Positions 9,801-19,244 are shown, numbered from the stretch's first letter. The stretch: DNA of 64,000 nt from Helichrysum umbraculigerum (GCA_949592205.1 CATIUR010000013.1:1550001-1614000), one strand, 5' to 3'. Program-made: numbers and translations. Notes: generated by a model not told the origin, from the sequence alone.

Positions 9801-10440
9801 TATTCACAAGCTTGGTCTTATAAGAGGTCTTGTGTTGCTTGCCTTTGAGACATGCTACACAGTGGTCACTACATTCAAATAACTTTTCAGGTAAGCCTCT
9901 CACTAGCTTATTCCTAACAAGTTTATTCATGGTCTTGAAATTCAAGTGACACATCCTCCTATGCCATAGTTCAGATTCAGATACAGTAGCTTTAGAAATG
10001 AGACAGTTAACATTTTGAGATTCCATCTTGTTTAAATCACTACAGTATACATTATCCTTTCTTGGAACTCTCATTAAAATCTTATCTTCAGGTATTTTGA
10101 GTTTTTCAGAAAGTATAAGGCATTCTGTGTCAGTGAAATATACAGGATTTTGCTTATCTGTGATTTGACTCACACTAAGCAAATTGTATCTCAATTGCTC
10201 AACATAATAAACATCATTGAAAGTGAGCTTACTACTTTTTACCTTACCTTTACCTGTGATTTTACCTCCTTTAGGATTGCTTCCAAATGCTACATCTCCT
10301 CCAGAAAACGCTTTAAAGTCCTGTAGCTTTTTCCTGTCTCCAGTCATGTGTCTTGAACAGCCAGAATCAATATGCCATAAGCTTGGTGGCTTGCCCTGCA
10401 CATATATGAGAAAAACAGTTAGTTTTTCTTGGGAACCCAA
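6886..10440 (-). CDS. pol: Copia-1 pol polyprotein (protease, integrase, reverse transcriptase, RNase H), 1184 aa
   Basis: Domains in order: aspartic protease with DSGCSRHMTG (about 25-34); GAG-pre-integrase with HRRMCHLNF (about 160); integrase core with LLHMDLFGP, DNGTEF and PQQNGVAERRNRT, giving the D,D,E residues (about 220-330). The copia RT follows (about 700-950), with DVKSAFLHG and the catalytic YVDD at about 870. RNase H comes last, with FTDSDYGG and TAEAEY. All key residues seen are present and there is no internal stop, so the protein may be active. It reverse-transcribes element RNA and integrates the cDNA. The ORF overlaps the end of gag by 22 bases in another frame, so it needs frameshifting, splicing or re-initiation. 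It ends with TKAF...GMINLT. Confidence 0.93.
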   Translation of the reverse strand: MGSQEKLTVFLIYVQGKPPSLWHIDSGCSRHMTGDRKKLQDFKAFSGGDVAFGSNPKGGKITGKGKVKSSKLTFNDVYYVEQLRYNLLSVSQITDKQNPVYFTDTECLILSEKLKIPEDKILMRVPRKDNVYCSDLNKMESQNVNCLISKATVSESELWHRRMCHLNFKTMNKLVRNKLVRGLPEKLFECSDHCVACLKGKQHKTSYKTKLVNTNTTPLHLLHMDLFGPTNVASQGKKSYCLVITDDYSRMSWVFFLRTKDETGEILRSFITRIENLTNQKVKIIRCDNGTEFKNHEMNKFCEDKGIERQYSAPRTPQQNGVAERRNRTLIEAARSMLADAKLPMSFWAEAVSTACYVLNRILIIKPHNKTPYELFFKRKPLVSFLKPFGCPCTVLNTRDHLGKFQSKVDEGVFVGYSIQSKAYRVFNKRTRIIEETMDVTFNEHTSNVEGKGPEVLFDIDALTHAFRYPDLSISAGTDAGTDAGNDAGKDGKSTSSQTKKDDLKYVLFPIWSPDPPEVFQLEQDEPSDDSSGSSSKNGSKDEDGSIPTENGSKSSHIVSEHDSEGEHDSPKFVEQSPPFQVLERTSLSDSEATPKPSKEREERESFSDSEIDNLLGSNLERELLDTSTSKYVVHKDHSLDLIIGDIMTPVQTRHQTKVREEDVHTSLYVCFLSQMEPKKAVEALKDPSWIESMQEELLQFKLQDVWDLVDLPKGKKAIGTRWIFKNKRDERGIVIKTKARLVAQGYTQEEGIDYDDVFAPVARIEAIRLFLAYASYQDFKVYQMDVKSAFLHGLIDDEVYVCQPPGFEDPTYPDRVCRLKKALYGLHQAPRAWYDTLSEYLLKNGFKRGTIDKTLFTKRVQRDILLVQVYVDDIIFGSTRDSLCKEFEDLMHKKFKMSSMGELTFFLGLQVKQKLDGIFINQGKYVKDILNKFGYKDVKVASTPMEAHKHLNSDPEGEEVDVHLYRSMIGSLMYLTSSRPDIMFAVCLCARYQTNPKQSHMYAVKRIFRYLKGQPDLGLWYAKGSDFELKAFTDSDYGGENMDRKSTSGGCQFLGNRLVSWQCKKQTTVSTSTAEAEYVAASSCCAQVLWIQNQMLDYGLTFMNTPIYIDNTSAISIIQNPVKHSKTKHIEIRYHFIRDCYDKRLIHIFKIHTDNQLADLFTKAFDVGRFTFLITNIGMINLT
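10396..10422 (-). promoter_or_regulatory. Splice-acceptor-like sequence at the gag/pol junction of Copia-1
   Basis: On the minus strand the gag stop codon is embedded in CTAAC, a good plant branch-point consensus. A T-rich run and ATATGTGCAG follow, and the pol frame continues directly after the CAG. Together this looks like a 3' splice site. No donor is assigned. A similar arrangement occurs in Copia-2 (27488-27522). Confidence 0.35.
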
Positions 10441-13082
10441 ACCAATTTGGCTTTGGGTTTCCCTTGAGCACCATTGACATCAACCCTTTTGACAGTGATT
10501 GATCTCAGTGCTGCATTGGTTTTGGACACTTCAGATTTACACTCATTTTTATGTCTCCAAAAACAATCAATTTTAGACCTGACAGGGGTTAATGGTTTGA
10601 CAGTGGTCACCTTTAAGTTTGTATTGATTACCCTGGCAGTGGTAGCTTTACTTGGTATAAACATTCTTTTGAAATGTTTAATACCAGCAGAGGTACCATG
10701 CCTGACAGTGGTCAAACCCTCCCCTGTTCGTGTCTTGCCTCTGTTAGCCGTTGACAGGGGCACTGCTGTAGCATTAACAGGGGCTGCAGCCTTGCCTCTG
10801 TTAGGCTTATTTATCAACACATGACCTGTACCACTGTTCCTATTATTTTTAGGATTGTAGTAACAGTCCTGTTGAAGATGATTATATCTACCACAAATAA
10901 AACATGACTTTCTTTTCACACATTCAAACCCATTACCCAACCTTTGTGAAACCAATTGGTTCCAATTTCTTTGATTACCCCTGGGAATGGATTTATTCAC
11001 ATTACTTGCAGTATGTAACTCAGACTTCTTTGATTTACATGTACACTTATCACACTCAGATTTCAACTTGTCTTTTGATTCAGTATTGACCTTTTTGTGT
11101 ACATACCCTAAACCTGAACTAGCCTTGTTGGTTTTCCTGACTTGATCTAACTGAGCCTTTGCTTTCTCAACAAACATCTTTTTACCCTCTTCTAGTTTAG
11201 TACTATTAAGTTCAGAAACTAGACCAGTAATAGACTTAACACTACCATCCACAGAATTACCACTAGATGAGCTATCACTATCACACTCATCTTCCTCAGT
11301 CCAATCAGATACCTCAACTTTATCAAAATTCACATTATCATCACAATTAACAACTGGATCTACCTTTTTAACCTCCTCAGACACACCTACCTTAAGTGTT
11401 TCTAAAACAAAATCACTTTTAGGTGGGAAATAAGTATGATTATAAGGTGGAGGAACAGCATTAAGGTTGTAACCTAATCCAAGTTTTAATTTATCATGAA
11501 TTTGAGACTTGATTAAGTTTTGAACACCTTTTGAAACATTTTCCAACTCATCAACTTTCAATTTTATTGACTCCTTATCAGAAATTGCCTCAGCCAACTT
11601 AGCACTTAGCATATCAACTTTTGTTTGTAAAGCTTTCTTTTCCCAATTTAGATACTTAACATCTAAGTGAAATTGAGATTCATTCTTTTCATAAGCTTTT
11701 ATCTGATTTTCTAAGTTTTCAATAGCTAAAGTGGCATGTTGACTCTTTTCCTTACAAGCTTTTAATTCATTACACACAACCATATTATGATCCCTATAAA
11801 ATTTAACCATTTTCTTACATGCAGGAGAACATAATTTAGATTGTACCTCATATGGAATGTCTGAAGACTCTGGTTCTTCTGTGACAGCCATCAAAGCTTG
11901 ATTCTGAACTACAAGCTCTTCTTGGTCACTCCAGTCAAATCCTCCCATTCCATCTTGAGCAACCAATGAATCTGAAGTGGTGTTCTGAACAGGTACCAAT
12001 CTTCTTTGTGGAGCAGAATTATTTCTCATAATACCATTCTGAGATCCTCCAGCCTGTGTGCTCTTGCATTCTCTAGCAAAGTGTCCCATCTTGTGACAAT
12101 TGAAACACTCCACCTTGCTCTTGTCAAAACCAGCTACACCATCTCTCTTGTAAGAAAAGTTTCTGTTCCCAGACCTCTGCATAAACCTCTTTGCCCTGAT
12201 TGTAATCATGGCCATTTGCCATCTTAAATCCATCTCTTCCAGGTCCTCTTCACTAACCTGCTCCAAATCTTCTGTAGTTAATGAAGAATTCACATGGCTT
12301 GCAAAGAATGCTTCCAATACATTATCATTAGCACCAGATGTGCTACAACTACCAGATTCACCAACAGAAACAAAAGCAGCATTGTTAGAGCTACCATTGG
12401 ACTGTTTCAATGCTAGAACTTCAGGCTCAAAATTCCTCAGATCATTATACAGGTCTTCAATCTCTTTCTCTTCAAGATCTGGACTTTGTCTAAGTCCCAC
12501 AGTGTACATATTCCAATCTGTACCAAGTGATCTTAGAAACTTCCTGTTCAAGTCATCTTTATCAATCTTGACATTGTGATTTTCTAAATCACCCACAAGT
12601 TTTTGAAACCTATCAAAAGTCTGAGTCAGAGTTTCAGACTTTACACCTGCAAAGTTTTCAAACTGTTGTTTGAGAAGAGATCTCTTATTCTTCTTGGTGT
12701 TATCATTACCACCAAATCTCTTAACAATTGCTTGCATAAGAACCTGAGCATCGTCACAGTTTTCAAACTTCCTTTGATACTCATTAGGAATAGACAAAAG
12801 TAGAGTACTTAATGCCTTCCACTCTGTTGCTCTTTCTTTTCTCTCTGCATCAGACTTTGGTGGTGGTCTTTCTTCCTTTTTACCATCTGCATCCTTAGTA
12901 TAGTTTGGTCCATTAGTAACCACCTCCCACATCATATAATCCGTAAGCAACATGTATTGCCTAATCCTAGTATGCCATAACTCAAACTCATCAGGTTTGA
13001 GCATGGGAATCTTTGTAGCTTGTATTCCTTCCATTGATTCAGTAGACATCTTGTTATTTGTTGAAAAAGCTGCGAAATTCAA
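10419..13082 (-). CDS. gag: Copia-1 gag polyprotein with two zinc knuckles, 887 aa
   Basis: The N-terminal 230 residues have the copia gag (UBN2/DUF4219-like) fold signature: FELWHTRIRQYMLLTDYMMW, then SLLKQQFENF and ...FDRFQKLVGDL. A classic CCHC knuckle CFNCHKMGHFAREC lies at about 326-339. A long coiled coil follows (about 440-530), then an acidic Ser-rich part. A second knuckle, CFICGRYNHLQQDC, lies at about 727-740. Gag forms the particle and binds RNA. No stop or frameshift is seen. Several AACAGTGG-type words are embedded at 10580-10840. The ATG at 13082 is 31 bases downstream of the primer-binding site; an internal ATG 11 codons later is an alternative start. Confidence 0.9.
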   Translation of the reverse strand: MNFAAFSTNNKMSTESMEGIQATKIPMLKPDEFELWHTRIRQYMLLTDYMMWEVVTNGPNYTKDADGKKEERPPPKSDAERKERATEWKALSTLLLSIPNEYQRKFENCDDAQVLMQAIVKRFGGNDNTKKNKRSLLKQQFENFAGVKSETLTQTFDRFQKLVGDLENHNVKIDKDDLNRKFLRSLGTDWNMYTVGLRQSPDLEEKEIEDLYNDLRNFEPEVLALKQSNGSSNNAAFVSVGESGSCSTSGANDNVLEAFFASHVNSSLTTEDLEQVSEEDLEEMDLRWQMAMITIRAKRFMQRSGNRNFSYKRDGVAGFDKSKVECFNCHKMGHFARECKSTQAGGSQNGIMRNNSAPQRRLVPVQNTTSDSLVAQDGMGGFDWSDQEELVVQNQALMAVTEEPESSDIPYEVQSKLCSPACKKMVKFYRDHNMVVCNELKACKEKSQHATLAIENLENQIKAYEKNESQFHLDVKYLNWEKKALQTKVDMLSAKLAEAISDKESIKLKVDELENVSKGVQNLIKSQIHDKLKLGLGYNLNAVPPPYNHTYFPPKSDFVLETLKVGVSEEVKKVDPVVNCDDNVNFDKVEVSDWTEEDECDSDSSSSGNSVDGSVKSITGLVSELNSTKLEEGKKMFVEKAKAQLDQVRKTNKASSGLGYVHKKVNTESKDKLKSECDKCTCKSKKSELHTASNVNKSIPRGNQRNWNQLVSQRLGNGFECVKRKSCFICGRYNHLQQDCYYNPKNNRNSGTGHVLINKPNRGKAAAPVNATAVPLSTANRGKTRTGEGLTTVRHGTSAGIKHFKRMFIPSKATTARVINTNLKVTTVKPLTPVRSKIDCFWRHKNECKSEVSKTNAALRSITVKRVDVNGAQGKPKAKLVWVPKKN

Positions 13083-13112
13083 TTACCTTCTTCAAGATCA
13101 AAGTAATATCAA

Positions 13113-13124
13113 GCTCTGATACCA
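13113..13124 (-). other. Copia-1 primer-binding site (initiator tRNA-Met type)
   Basis: The minus strand reads TGGTATCAGAGC, the usual plant copia primer-binding sequence complementary to the 3' end of initiator tRNA-Met. It starts two bases after the 5' LTR. Confidence 0.92.
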
Positions 13125-13126
13125 CT

Positions 13127-13676
13127 TGATGATCCCAGCTAGAGATCTTAGTATGTATTACTTTGATTGATTATTAATAAGCTTGCGGAATAGTTTATTA
13201 ATAACTTGAAGAACAAACTTGTATATAACAGAATATCTAACCAAAAGCTTCAATATTATTAACAATAATACGAACACACAACTTGTGTTAGGGTTTACAA
13301 CCTTGAAGCTAATAACTAGAATGAATTCATATATAAACCTCTAGGGTTTTACAGAATCTCTATTTATAACACATAGAGTCCTTTACAGAATCAAACTATT
13401 ATGGAAATCCTATCTATTCCATAATTATCTCTAACCGACTAACCAACAGTGGTTGAGTATATAACTAACAGGGGTAGTACTCGTATATTATCAACAGTGG
13501 TTGAGTACTTACAAAATACAAACTATACACTAACAGTGGCCCTGTTAGACAAATGTACTAACAGCGATTGTCTTCTTCTAACAGTGGTTGACTTCTAACA
13601 GTGGTTGAAGTCTTATACCAACAGCGGCATGATACTTGTATTCTGAGCAAATCTAACAGTGTCTCAGGTCTCAACA
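13127..13676 (-). repeat. Copia-1 5' LTR (550 bp)
   Basis: Partner of 1852-2401, with the same length and two visible differences. The TATA box is at 13361-13368 on the minus strand and the AACAGTGG-type array is upstream of it. This copy would drive the element. Confidence 0.93.
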
Positions 13677-14344
13677 TAGAGTACGTACCACTAATAACTG
13701 GCCAGGTTTTAGCAGGAAGTTTCTAACCACAGCATAAGTTGGATAGGTAAACAATTGAGATTCAATTCATAAATTCAGATACAGTTTAATATTCACACAG
13801 ATAGAGTAACAGCATGTTTACAATTGGGATCATTATTTCCACAACGGATTGTGCCCACGACTTTCATAGCTTCCACGTTACGTACTACACACATTCGTGA
13901 TGATTCCGGGGCTATACAAATGAAAGCCGTATAATGTTACCTCCGTTGTTTCATAATGGTGTCATCCCAATTGCATATTAAATCATAACTACTTAAGCAT
14001 AACCATTATCATAGCAAACACATATTTGTCTAGCCTAGCATGGCATCTCTAGTAAGCAATACAACGTAAACATAATATAAGCAAATCATATTTACGAAAT
14101 AAAGAAAAGAGATATAAATATAACCTGAATAAGTATTACAGACAAATCCTCGTGACCCAAAGTCTCGGAGTAACTCCGTACAGACGCTACAACTACCGCT
14201 ACGCTAACTAGCTACTCTTTCTATTTCTCCTCTAACTCCTAAGAGTAGTGCTAGAGAGAGAAAGTACAGAGAGAGAGAGTGTGTGAGAGAGAAAGTGAAA
14301 ATTCTATGAAGAATTGGTATGTGGAATGAGGTGAATGAGGCCAC

Positions 14345-14352
14345 TATTTATA
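14345..14352 (-). promoter_or_regulatory. TATA box of the Tat-like LTR
   Basis: The minus strand reads CTATAAATAG here, flanked by the U3 repeat array upstream (14417-14541) and a GA-rich leader downstream. This fits the U3/R promoter of a minus-strand LTR. Confidence 0.6.
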
Positions 14353-14416
14353 GGCAAGCCTTGGATCCAAGAGTACAAGTCCACAAGCACACGTACAAGC
14401 CAACGAAGCAAAAACG

Positions 14417-14541
14417 AGGCCATGTGAGACCAAACCAGGCCATGTACGACCCTATACAGGCCATGTACAACTCTGTACAGGCCATGTACGGCTCTGTATA
14501 GGCCGTGTACGGCCCTGGGGTGGCCGTGTGCTTTGCCGTGT
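14417..14541. repeat. 21-bp tandem repeat array in U3
   Basis: About six copies of a unit containing AGGCCATGTACGGC start at 14417, 14437, 14458, 14479, 14500 and 14521, an almost exact 21-bp period. The core GTAC is self-complementary, and neighbouring copies pair as TGTACAGG / CCATGTAC. The array sits directly upstream of the TATA box on the element's own strand, where LTR enhancers usually lie. Confidence 0.8.
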
Positions 14542-15041
14542 GATTTTTCTGACTTTTCTCGCAACTTCGGAAGGCCGTATCTTCTTCGTTTCGCGTCCGT
14601 TTGACTTGATTCTTTCGCCTACGGCTTCGTAATTCCGTTACGCTTCTAATGATGCCAATTTGGTAGAAATTGGATGTGTGGGGCCCAGGCGTGTCCAGAA
14701 TACGTTTTGTAGCTTTCGGCTGCGCTGTAACTTGCATAACTTTTTCATCCTTGATCCGTTTTGAGAAATCCTTATATCCACGTTCTCATAATCTCCATAG
14801 CTACAAAATAAGATAAATGTGAGGTATTGGTATGGAGTTTACAGTAGATTTAGGGTTTGGCTCAATTTGGTGCCCATTTCAGTGTATTTTCAGCCCTTTT
14901 CGTATCGTTTTGGAAAGTCCGTCAAGTTTTCACCTTTATAACAAAACATGATAAATAATGATGTTTTAAGAATGTTTTTGTTATAGAAGTCCTAAATATG
15001 GGGTCAATAATGTAGGTAAAAACGTGACTTTTTACGCTACA

Positions 15042-17715
15042 TCAGCCCCCAAGACAAGTCAAATTCCGTACCGATCTAGTACCCGAAGCCGCACCAATCG
15101 CTCGCCTACCTTATCGTCTAGCTCCATCGGAAATGCAGGAGCTGTCCACGCAATTACAAGAGCTCCTAAACTTAGGATTCATTCGACCGAGCTTTTCACC
15201 TTGGAGAGCTCCGGTGTTGTTTGTAAAGAAAAAGGATGGATCCTTGCGAATGTGCATAGATTATCGGAAACTGAATAAAGTAACTATAAAAAACCGATAC
15301 CCATTGTCGTGCATCGATGATCTGTTTGACAAGCTTCTACCCAAAAATCGATCTACGTTCTGGTTACCACCAACTGCAAGTCCGAGAGGAAGATGTACCA
15401 AAAACAGCATTTAGGACTCATTATGGACACTACGAGTTCCTAGTCATACCATTCGGATTGACAAATGCGACAGCTGCATTCATGGATCTCATGAACAGAG
15501 TATGAAAATCCTACCTCGATAAGTTCATCATTGTTTTCATTGACGATATTTTGATATATTCGCAAATGAAGGAGGACCATGAACGACACCTGAAGTCAAT
15601 CCTCGAACTACTGAAGAAAGAGAAGCTGTACGCAAAGTTCTCTAAGTGTGAATCTTGAATGCGAGAGGTCCACTTCCTTTGTCATGTGATAAACGATAAA
15701 GAAATCCATGTGGACCCATCCAAATCGATAAAATCAAAAACTGGGAAGCGCCGAAACCCCAACCAAAGTACGTCAATTTCTTGGTTTGGATCGATATTAC
15801 AGTAGATTTATCGAGAACTTTTTCAAAATAGCCCAATCTCTCACCACATTAACAAGAAATTTGAGTGGGGCGAGAAACAAGAAGCCGCTTTCCAAATTTT
15901 GAAACCGAAACTGAGTACCACACCTATCCCGTCGTTACCCGAATGGGTGAAAAATTTCATTGTCTACTGCGACGCTTCGCATCAAGGATTGGGTTGCGTT
16001 AATGCAAAATGAAAAAAGTCATTGTTTATGCTTCCCGTTAATTGAAAATTCACGAGAAGAATTATACAACTCATGACTTAGAGCTGGGAGCAGTCGTGTT
16101 TGCACTTAAAATTTGGAGACATTACCTTTACGATACCAAGTGTACATTTTTCACCGACCACAAAAGTCTCCAACACATATTTGACCAAAGAGAACTCAAC
16201 ATGAGACAATGACGTTGGGTTGAGTTGCTAAACGATTATGATTGTGAAATAAAAAACCACCCGGGCAAGGCTAAAGTAGTAGCGGATGCCCTAAGTCATA
16301 TAGAAAGAGTTAAAACTCTCAGAGTTTGTGCATTAGGAATGACAATCCACATGAACCTCCTACACAAATTTGCGATGCACAACGAATGGCTTTTAACTAC
16401 TGAACACCTAAAAGAAGAATCCCTAAAGTGGATGGAAAAAAACTTGAATCTAAAGACGATGAGGCGTTGTATTTTGTGAACTAAATTTGGGTACCGTGCG
16501 TAGAAGAATTGCGCAAACTAATACTGGACGAAGCTCGAAAGTCCAATTACTCTATACATCCAGGTGCAGACAAAATGTACCAAGACCTAAAGGGATTCTA
16601 TTGGTGGCCCAACATGAAAAGGGATATCGCTACCTATGTTTGCAAATGTCTGACATGTTCAAAGGTCAAAGCCGAATACCAAAAGCCGTCAGGACTTTTG
16701 CAACAACCCCAATTGCTAAAATGGAAATGGGAGCAAATAACAATGGACTTCATTACTAAGTTGCCCAAGAGGTCAGCTGGATCTGATACAATATGGGTGA
16801 TTGTCGATCGTTTAACGAAATCAACCCACTTTCTAGCCATCAAAGAAACAGATAAGATGGATAAGCTGACCAAGATCTATATGAAGGAGATCGTTTCTAG
16901 ACACGACGTACCAATATCCGTTATCTCTGATAGAGATAACCAATTTATATCTCGCTTCTGGCAATCACTACAAAAAGCACTGGGTACTCGCCTCGATATG
17001 AGTACTGCCTACCATCCTCAAACCGACGGCCAGAGTTAACGAACAATACAAACGCTCGAAGATATGTTACGAGCATGTGTGATAGACTTTGGAGGAAATT
17101 GGGATGCTCATTTATCTCTAGCAGAATTCTCCTACAACAATAGTTATCACACCAACATTAAGATGGCACCATTTGAAGTGTTGTATGGACGCAAGTTCCG
17201 ATCACCACTCTATTGGGCATCTAGAGTACTTAATCGATTAAAATCGGCATGAGATCGACAGATAAGTTACACCGATAACCACCGTAAATCCCTTGAATTT
17301 CAAGTAGGAGATAGCTCGATTCGGAAAACGGAGAAAACTAAACCCATGATACGTAGGACCCTTCGAAATCCTAGCAAGGATTGGTCCTGTGGCTTATAAA
17401 CTCAAACTACCTCAAGAACTGAGTAGTATTCACGACACTTTCCACATATGCTATTTGAAGAAGTGTCTTCCGATGAAACGCTAATTATCCCTCCCAACGA
17501 AGTCTTTGTTGATACACGACTCAATTTTGGGGAGGAACTAATCGAAGTGTCAAAATGGAAGATCCGAAAGCTCCGACGTAGTTGGATTAAACCAGTCAAA
17601 GTTCGTTGGAACTCGAAACGCGGCCCAGAGTTTACTTGGGAGTGCGAAGATGAAATGCGAAGAAAACATCTGCATCTTTTTGAACACACGCCAATTGCTC
17701 AAGACACTGCTTAAA
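15042..17715 (+). pseudogene. Gypsy-A pol remnant (chromovirus RT, RNase H, integrase, chromodomain)
   Basis: This is the 3' two-thirds of a chromovirus pol on the plus strand, broken by several stops and frameshifts. RT is recognised by FIRPSFSPWRAPVLFVKKKDGS (15.1-15.3 kb), then, after a frameshift, KIDLRSGYHQL and FGLTNATAAFMDLMNRV, a stop near 15503, and FIDDILIYS. RNase H shows YCDASHQGLG. Integrase shows the zinc-binding CLTCSKVK and the core MDFITKL / SDRDNQF. The codon expected for the catalytic glutamate is TAA at about 17037. A gap follows, then a chromodomain-like end KVRWNSKRGPEFTWE (17.6 kb). The upstream part is cut by the Tat-like LTR insertion. Clearly dead. Confidence 0.88.
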
Positions 17716-17735
17716 TTTCCGGACGAAATTTATTT

Positions 17736-17748
17736 AACAAGGTGAGAA
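17736..17748 (+). other. Gypsy-A polypurine tract
   Basis: The purine-rich AACAAGGTGAGAA lies directly before the LTR start TGTGACACCC. It matches the position and type of tract in the related elements here. Confidence 0.7.
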
Positions 17749-18719
17749 TGTGACACCCCTAAAAAACTGGTACATTTCCATACATCATTAACATGCATTC
17801 TTACGCTAATTCTCTAAACTGAAAACCAAACTTCTTTTAAACTGAGGTAAGTCTAGCACAAGCCTACAACACATATTTTAAATGCACACATGATTTGCAT
17901 TACATTTACGTAATTATTTAGAATTACGCAAAACTATCGGACGATTCCAACAACTACGAACATTGGTGATAAAACTTTTATATATAACTCGCAACTATTT
18001 TAGTAGTTATTTATTTATTGTTATTATGCTAGGGTATAACATAATGCTACGGAGAAATTGAGATTAAACGAACGCGATTTTAACTAAACGCGACAACATT
18101 TCGATAACACGATAAAACGAAACAAACTATCATTAATAAACGATTATTGTGAAATTTGGTAATTATAATTCCAAACGCACTAAACTACCTTAAACTAACT
18201 GTCCTTAATTCACCTAGTTACCATTAATTAATCAAAACCTACAACTAATGACCAAAATATCTAGAAAATTAAGCTAATGAGGAGACAAAGAATATCAAGC
18301 ACCATGCCCTCCCTCATACCTCCTAGCTTGGTTTTTAATCACAACCACAAACAAGATACACACACAACCTCTCTCTCTCTCTCTCTCTCAAATCCTCATC
18401 ATCTTCCCCAACCTTCACCTCATTCATTTTCATCATTATTCTCATCTTTGATCAAGAGAAAGCTAGGAACAAAGGTGGAAATTAAAATCTTTCTTTCTTT
18501 TCTTCTTCTTTCCAACCTCATCATAGTAAGGATCACTCTTTGTTTTTCATTAACTTCATGTATTAATAATGCTAAAAGTTCACTCATGTAAAATCTTAAC
18601 TCAAAACGTGTTAAAAATCATTATCTATTAAGTTTTAAACCATTACATAAACTTTTGAACTCAACACAGAAACGGGACAGATTTTGAGACCAAAATCACG
18701 ACGTCATAACTTGAGTTTT
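17749..18719 (+). repeat. Gypsy-A 3' LTR, first 971 bp (cut by Copia-2)
   Basis: Starts TGTGACACCCCT right after the polypurine tract and stops where Copia-2 begins. The same sequence is present uninterrupted at 32834-33837, about 1% different by eye, with an extra stretch of about 28 bp and some CT repeat change in the second copy. No gene is visible; it contains a CT microsatellite near 18370. The last five bases GTTTT are the expected left target duplication of Copia-2. Confidence 0.85.
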
Positions 18720-19244
18720 TGTAGGTTCCACTTATACGGACCAAATCGAGTAGTTTTACTTGTGTATTTAAAGCGGAAATCAAACACACAAATATATGCT
18801 AGATTAACACGATAAATGACCAAAACACAAAGTGTATGTTTATATATATGAAATGCTAGCAACAATACATACACTTGGACACAAACACACAAAGATCAAA
18901 TAACACCTAGAGAGTATTCTGTGATAATAAGAGTGCTATGTGTGTGTAAAATGTCTTCCAAAAACAGAAGCTGGCGAGCTTCTATTTATAGCCTGATCCA
19001 GACGTTATACGACACAAGCCTTGTGTCGCATAGATTGCTTATGCGACACAAGCATTGTGTCTCATGGAATGGTTCTGCGACATAATCCTTGTGTCGCATG
19101 GAATGGATCTGCGACACAATGCTTGTGTCGCATGATTACAAAAATTGTAATTAAACTAAGTCTAAAACTATTCAATATGTAATTACAATATCGACACGAT
19201 TACAAACCGAGACCAACTGACAGACACACATTGATGTACCAACA
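18720..19244 (-). repeat. Copia-2 3' LTR (525 bp)
   Basis: Starts TGTAGGTTCC and ends GTACCAACA on the plus strand. The TATA box on the minus strand is at 18983-18990. Four palindromes at 34-bp spacing lie upstream of it. Confidence 0.9.
19009..19131. repeat. Palindrome cluster in Copia-2 3' LTR (4 copies, 34-bp period)
   Basis: The 21-bp palindromes, arms RCGACAYAA and TTRTGTCGY around three variable bases, start at 19009, 19043, 19077 and 19111, exactly 34 bp apart. Two carry single-arm changes (CTCATG for CGCATG; GACATAA). They begin about 20 bp upstream of the TATA box on the element's strand. Confidence 0.9.

Larger units (their letters stand above)
1852..13676 (-). mobile_element. Copia-1: near-intact Sirevirus-like Ty1/copia retrotransposon, 11.8 kb
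   Basis: Two 550-bp LTRs flank a 10.7 kb interior with gag, pol and a long extra ORF, all on the minus strand. The target-site duplication TAGAG is present on both sides (1847-1851 and 13677-13681). The primer-binding site is of the initiator tRNA-Met type and the polypurine tract is intact. Gene order gag, protease, integrase, RT, RNase H is copia-type. The large extra ORF after pol, the gag over 800 residues long and the element size point to the Sirevirus (SIRE/Maximus) lineage. I see only two differences between the LTRs, so the insertion is recent. It lies inside the Tat-like LTR. Confidence 0.93.
1..15041 (-). mobile_element. Tat/Athila-like Ty3/gypsy retrotransposon, 5' portion, split by Copia-1
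   Basis: Read on the minus strand, this is a 5' LTR, a primer-binding site, a leader and the start of gag; the rest lies left of the window. The LTR has near-perfect terminal inverted repeats: on the minus strand it starts TGTAGCG at 15041 and ends CGCAACA at 619. The primer-binding site matches tRNA-Asp, as is usual for the Tat/Athila branch of plant gypsy elements. Copia-1 (1852-13676) lies inside the LTR. The right edge falls within the pol remnant of Gypsy-A, so this element inserted into Gypsy-A. Its outer target-site duplication cannot be checked because the other end is outside the window. Confidence 0.82.
619..15041 (-). repeat. 5' LTR of the Tat-like element (about 2.59 kb, interrupted)
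   Basis: The LTR consists of 619-1851 and 13682-15041 (1233 + 1360 bases). The sequence between is Copia-1 plus one copy of its target duplication TAGAG. On the minus strand U3 begins at 15041. A TATA box and a 21-bp repeat array lie near 14.3-14.5 kb, and an AG/GT microsatellite (about 14250-14300) lies just downstream of the TATA box. I see no gene in the LTR itself; short open frames around 14304-14737 follow the repeat and are not credible proteins. The second LTR is outside the window, so age cannot be estimated. Confidence 0.78.

Noticed and set aside
14304..14737. Overlapping frames of 86 and 129 codons near the U3 repeat
   Set aside because: Their repeated peptides (AVHGLYR-like) are just translation of the 21-bp DNA repeat.
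15042..15046. TCAGC as the target duplication of the Tat-like element
   Set aside because: The other end is outside the window, so it cannot be confirmed.
19009..19131. CRISPR-like array (short palindromic repeats at regular spacing)
   Set aside because: The DNA is plant and retrotransposon-borne. The inter-palindrome pieces are near-identical within the LTR rather than unique spacers, and no cas genes exist.
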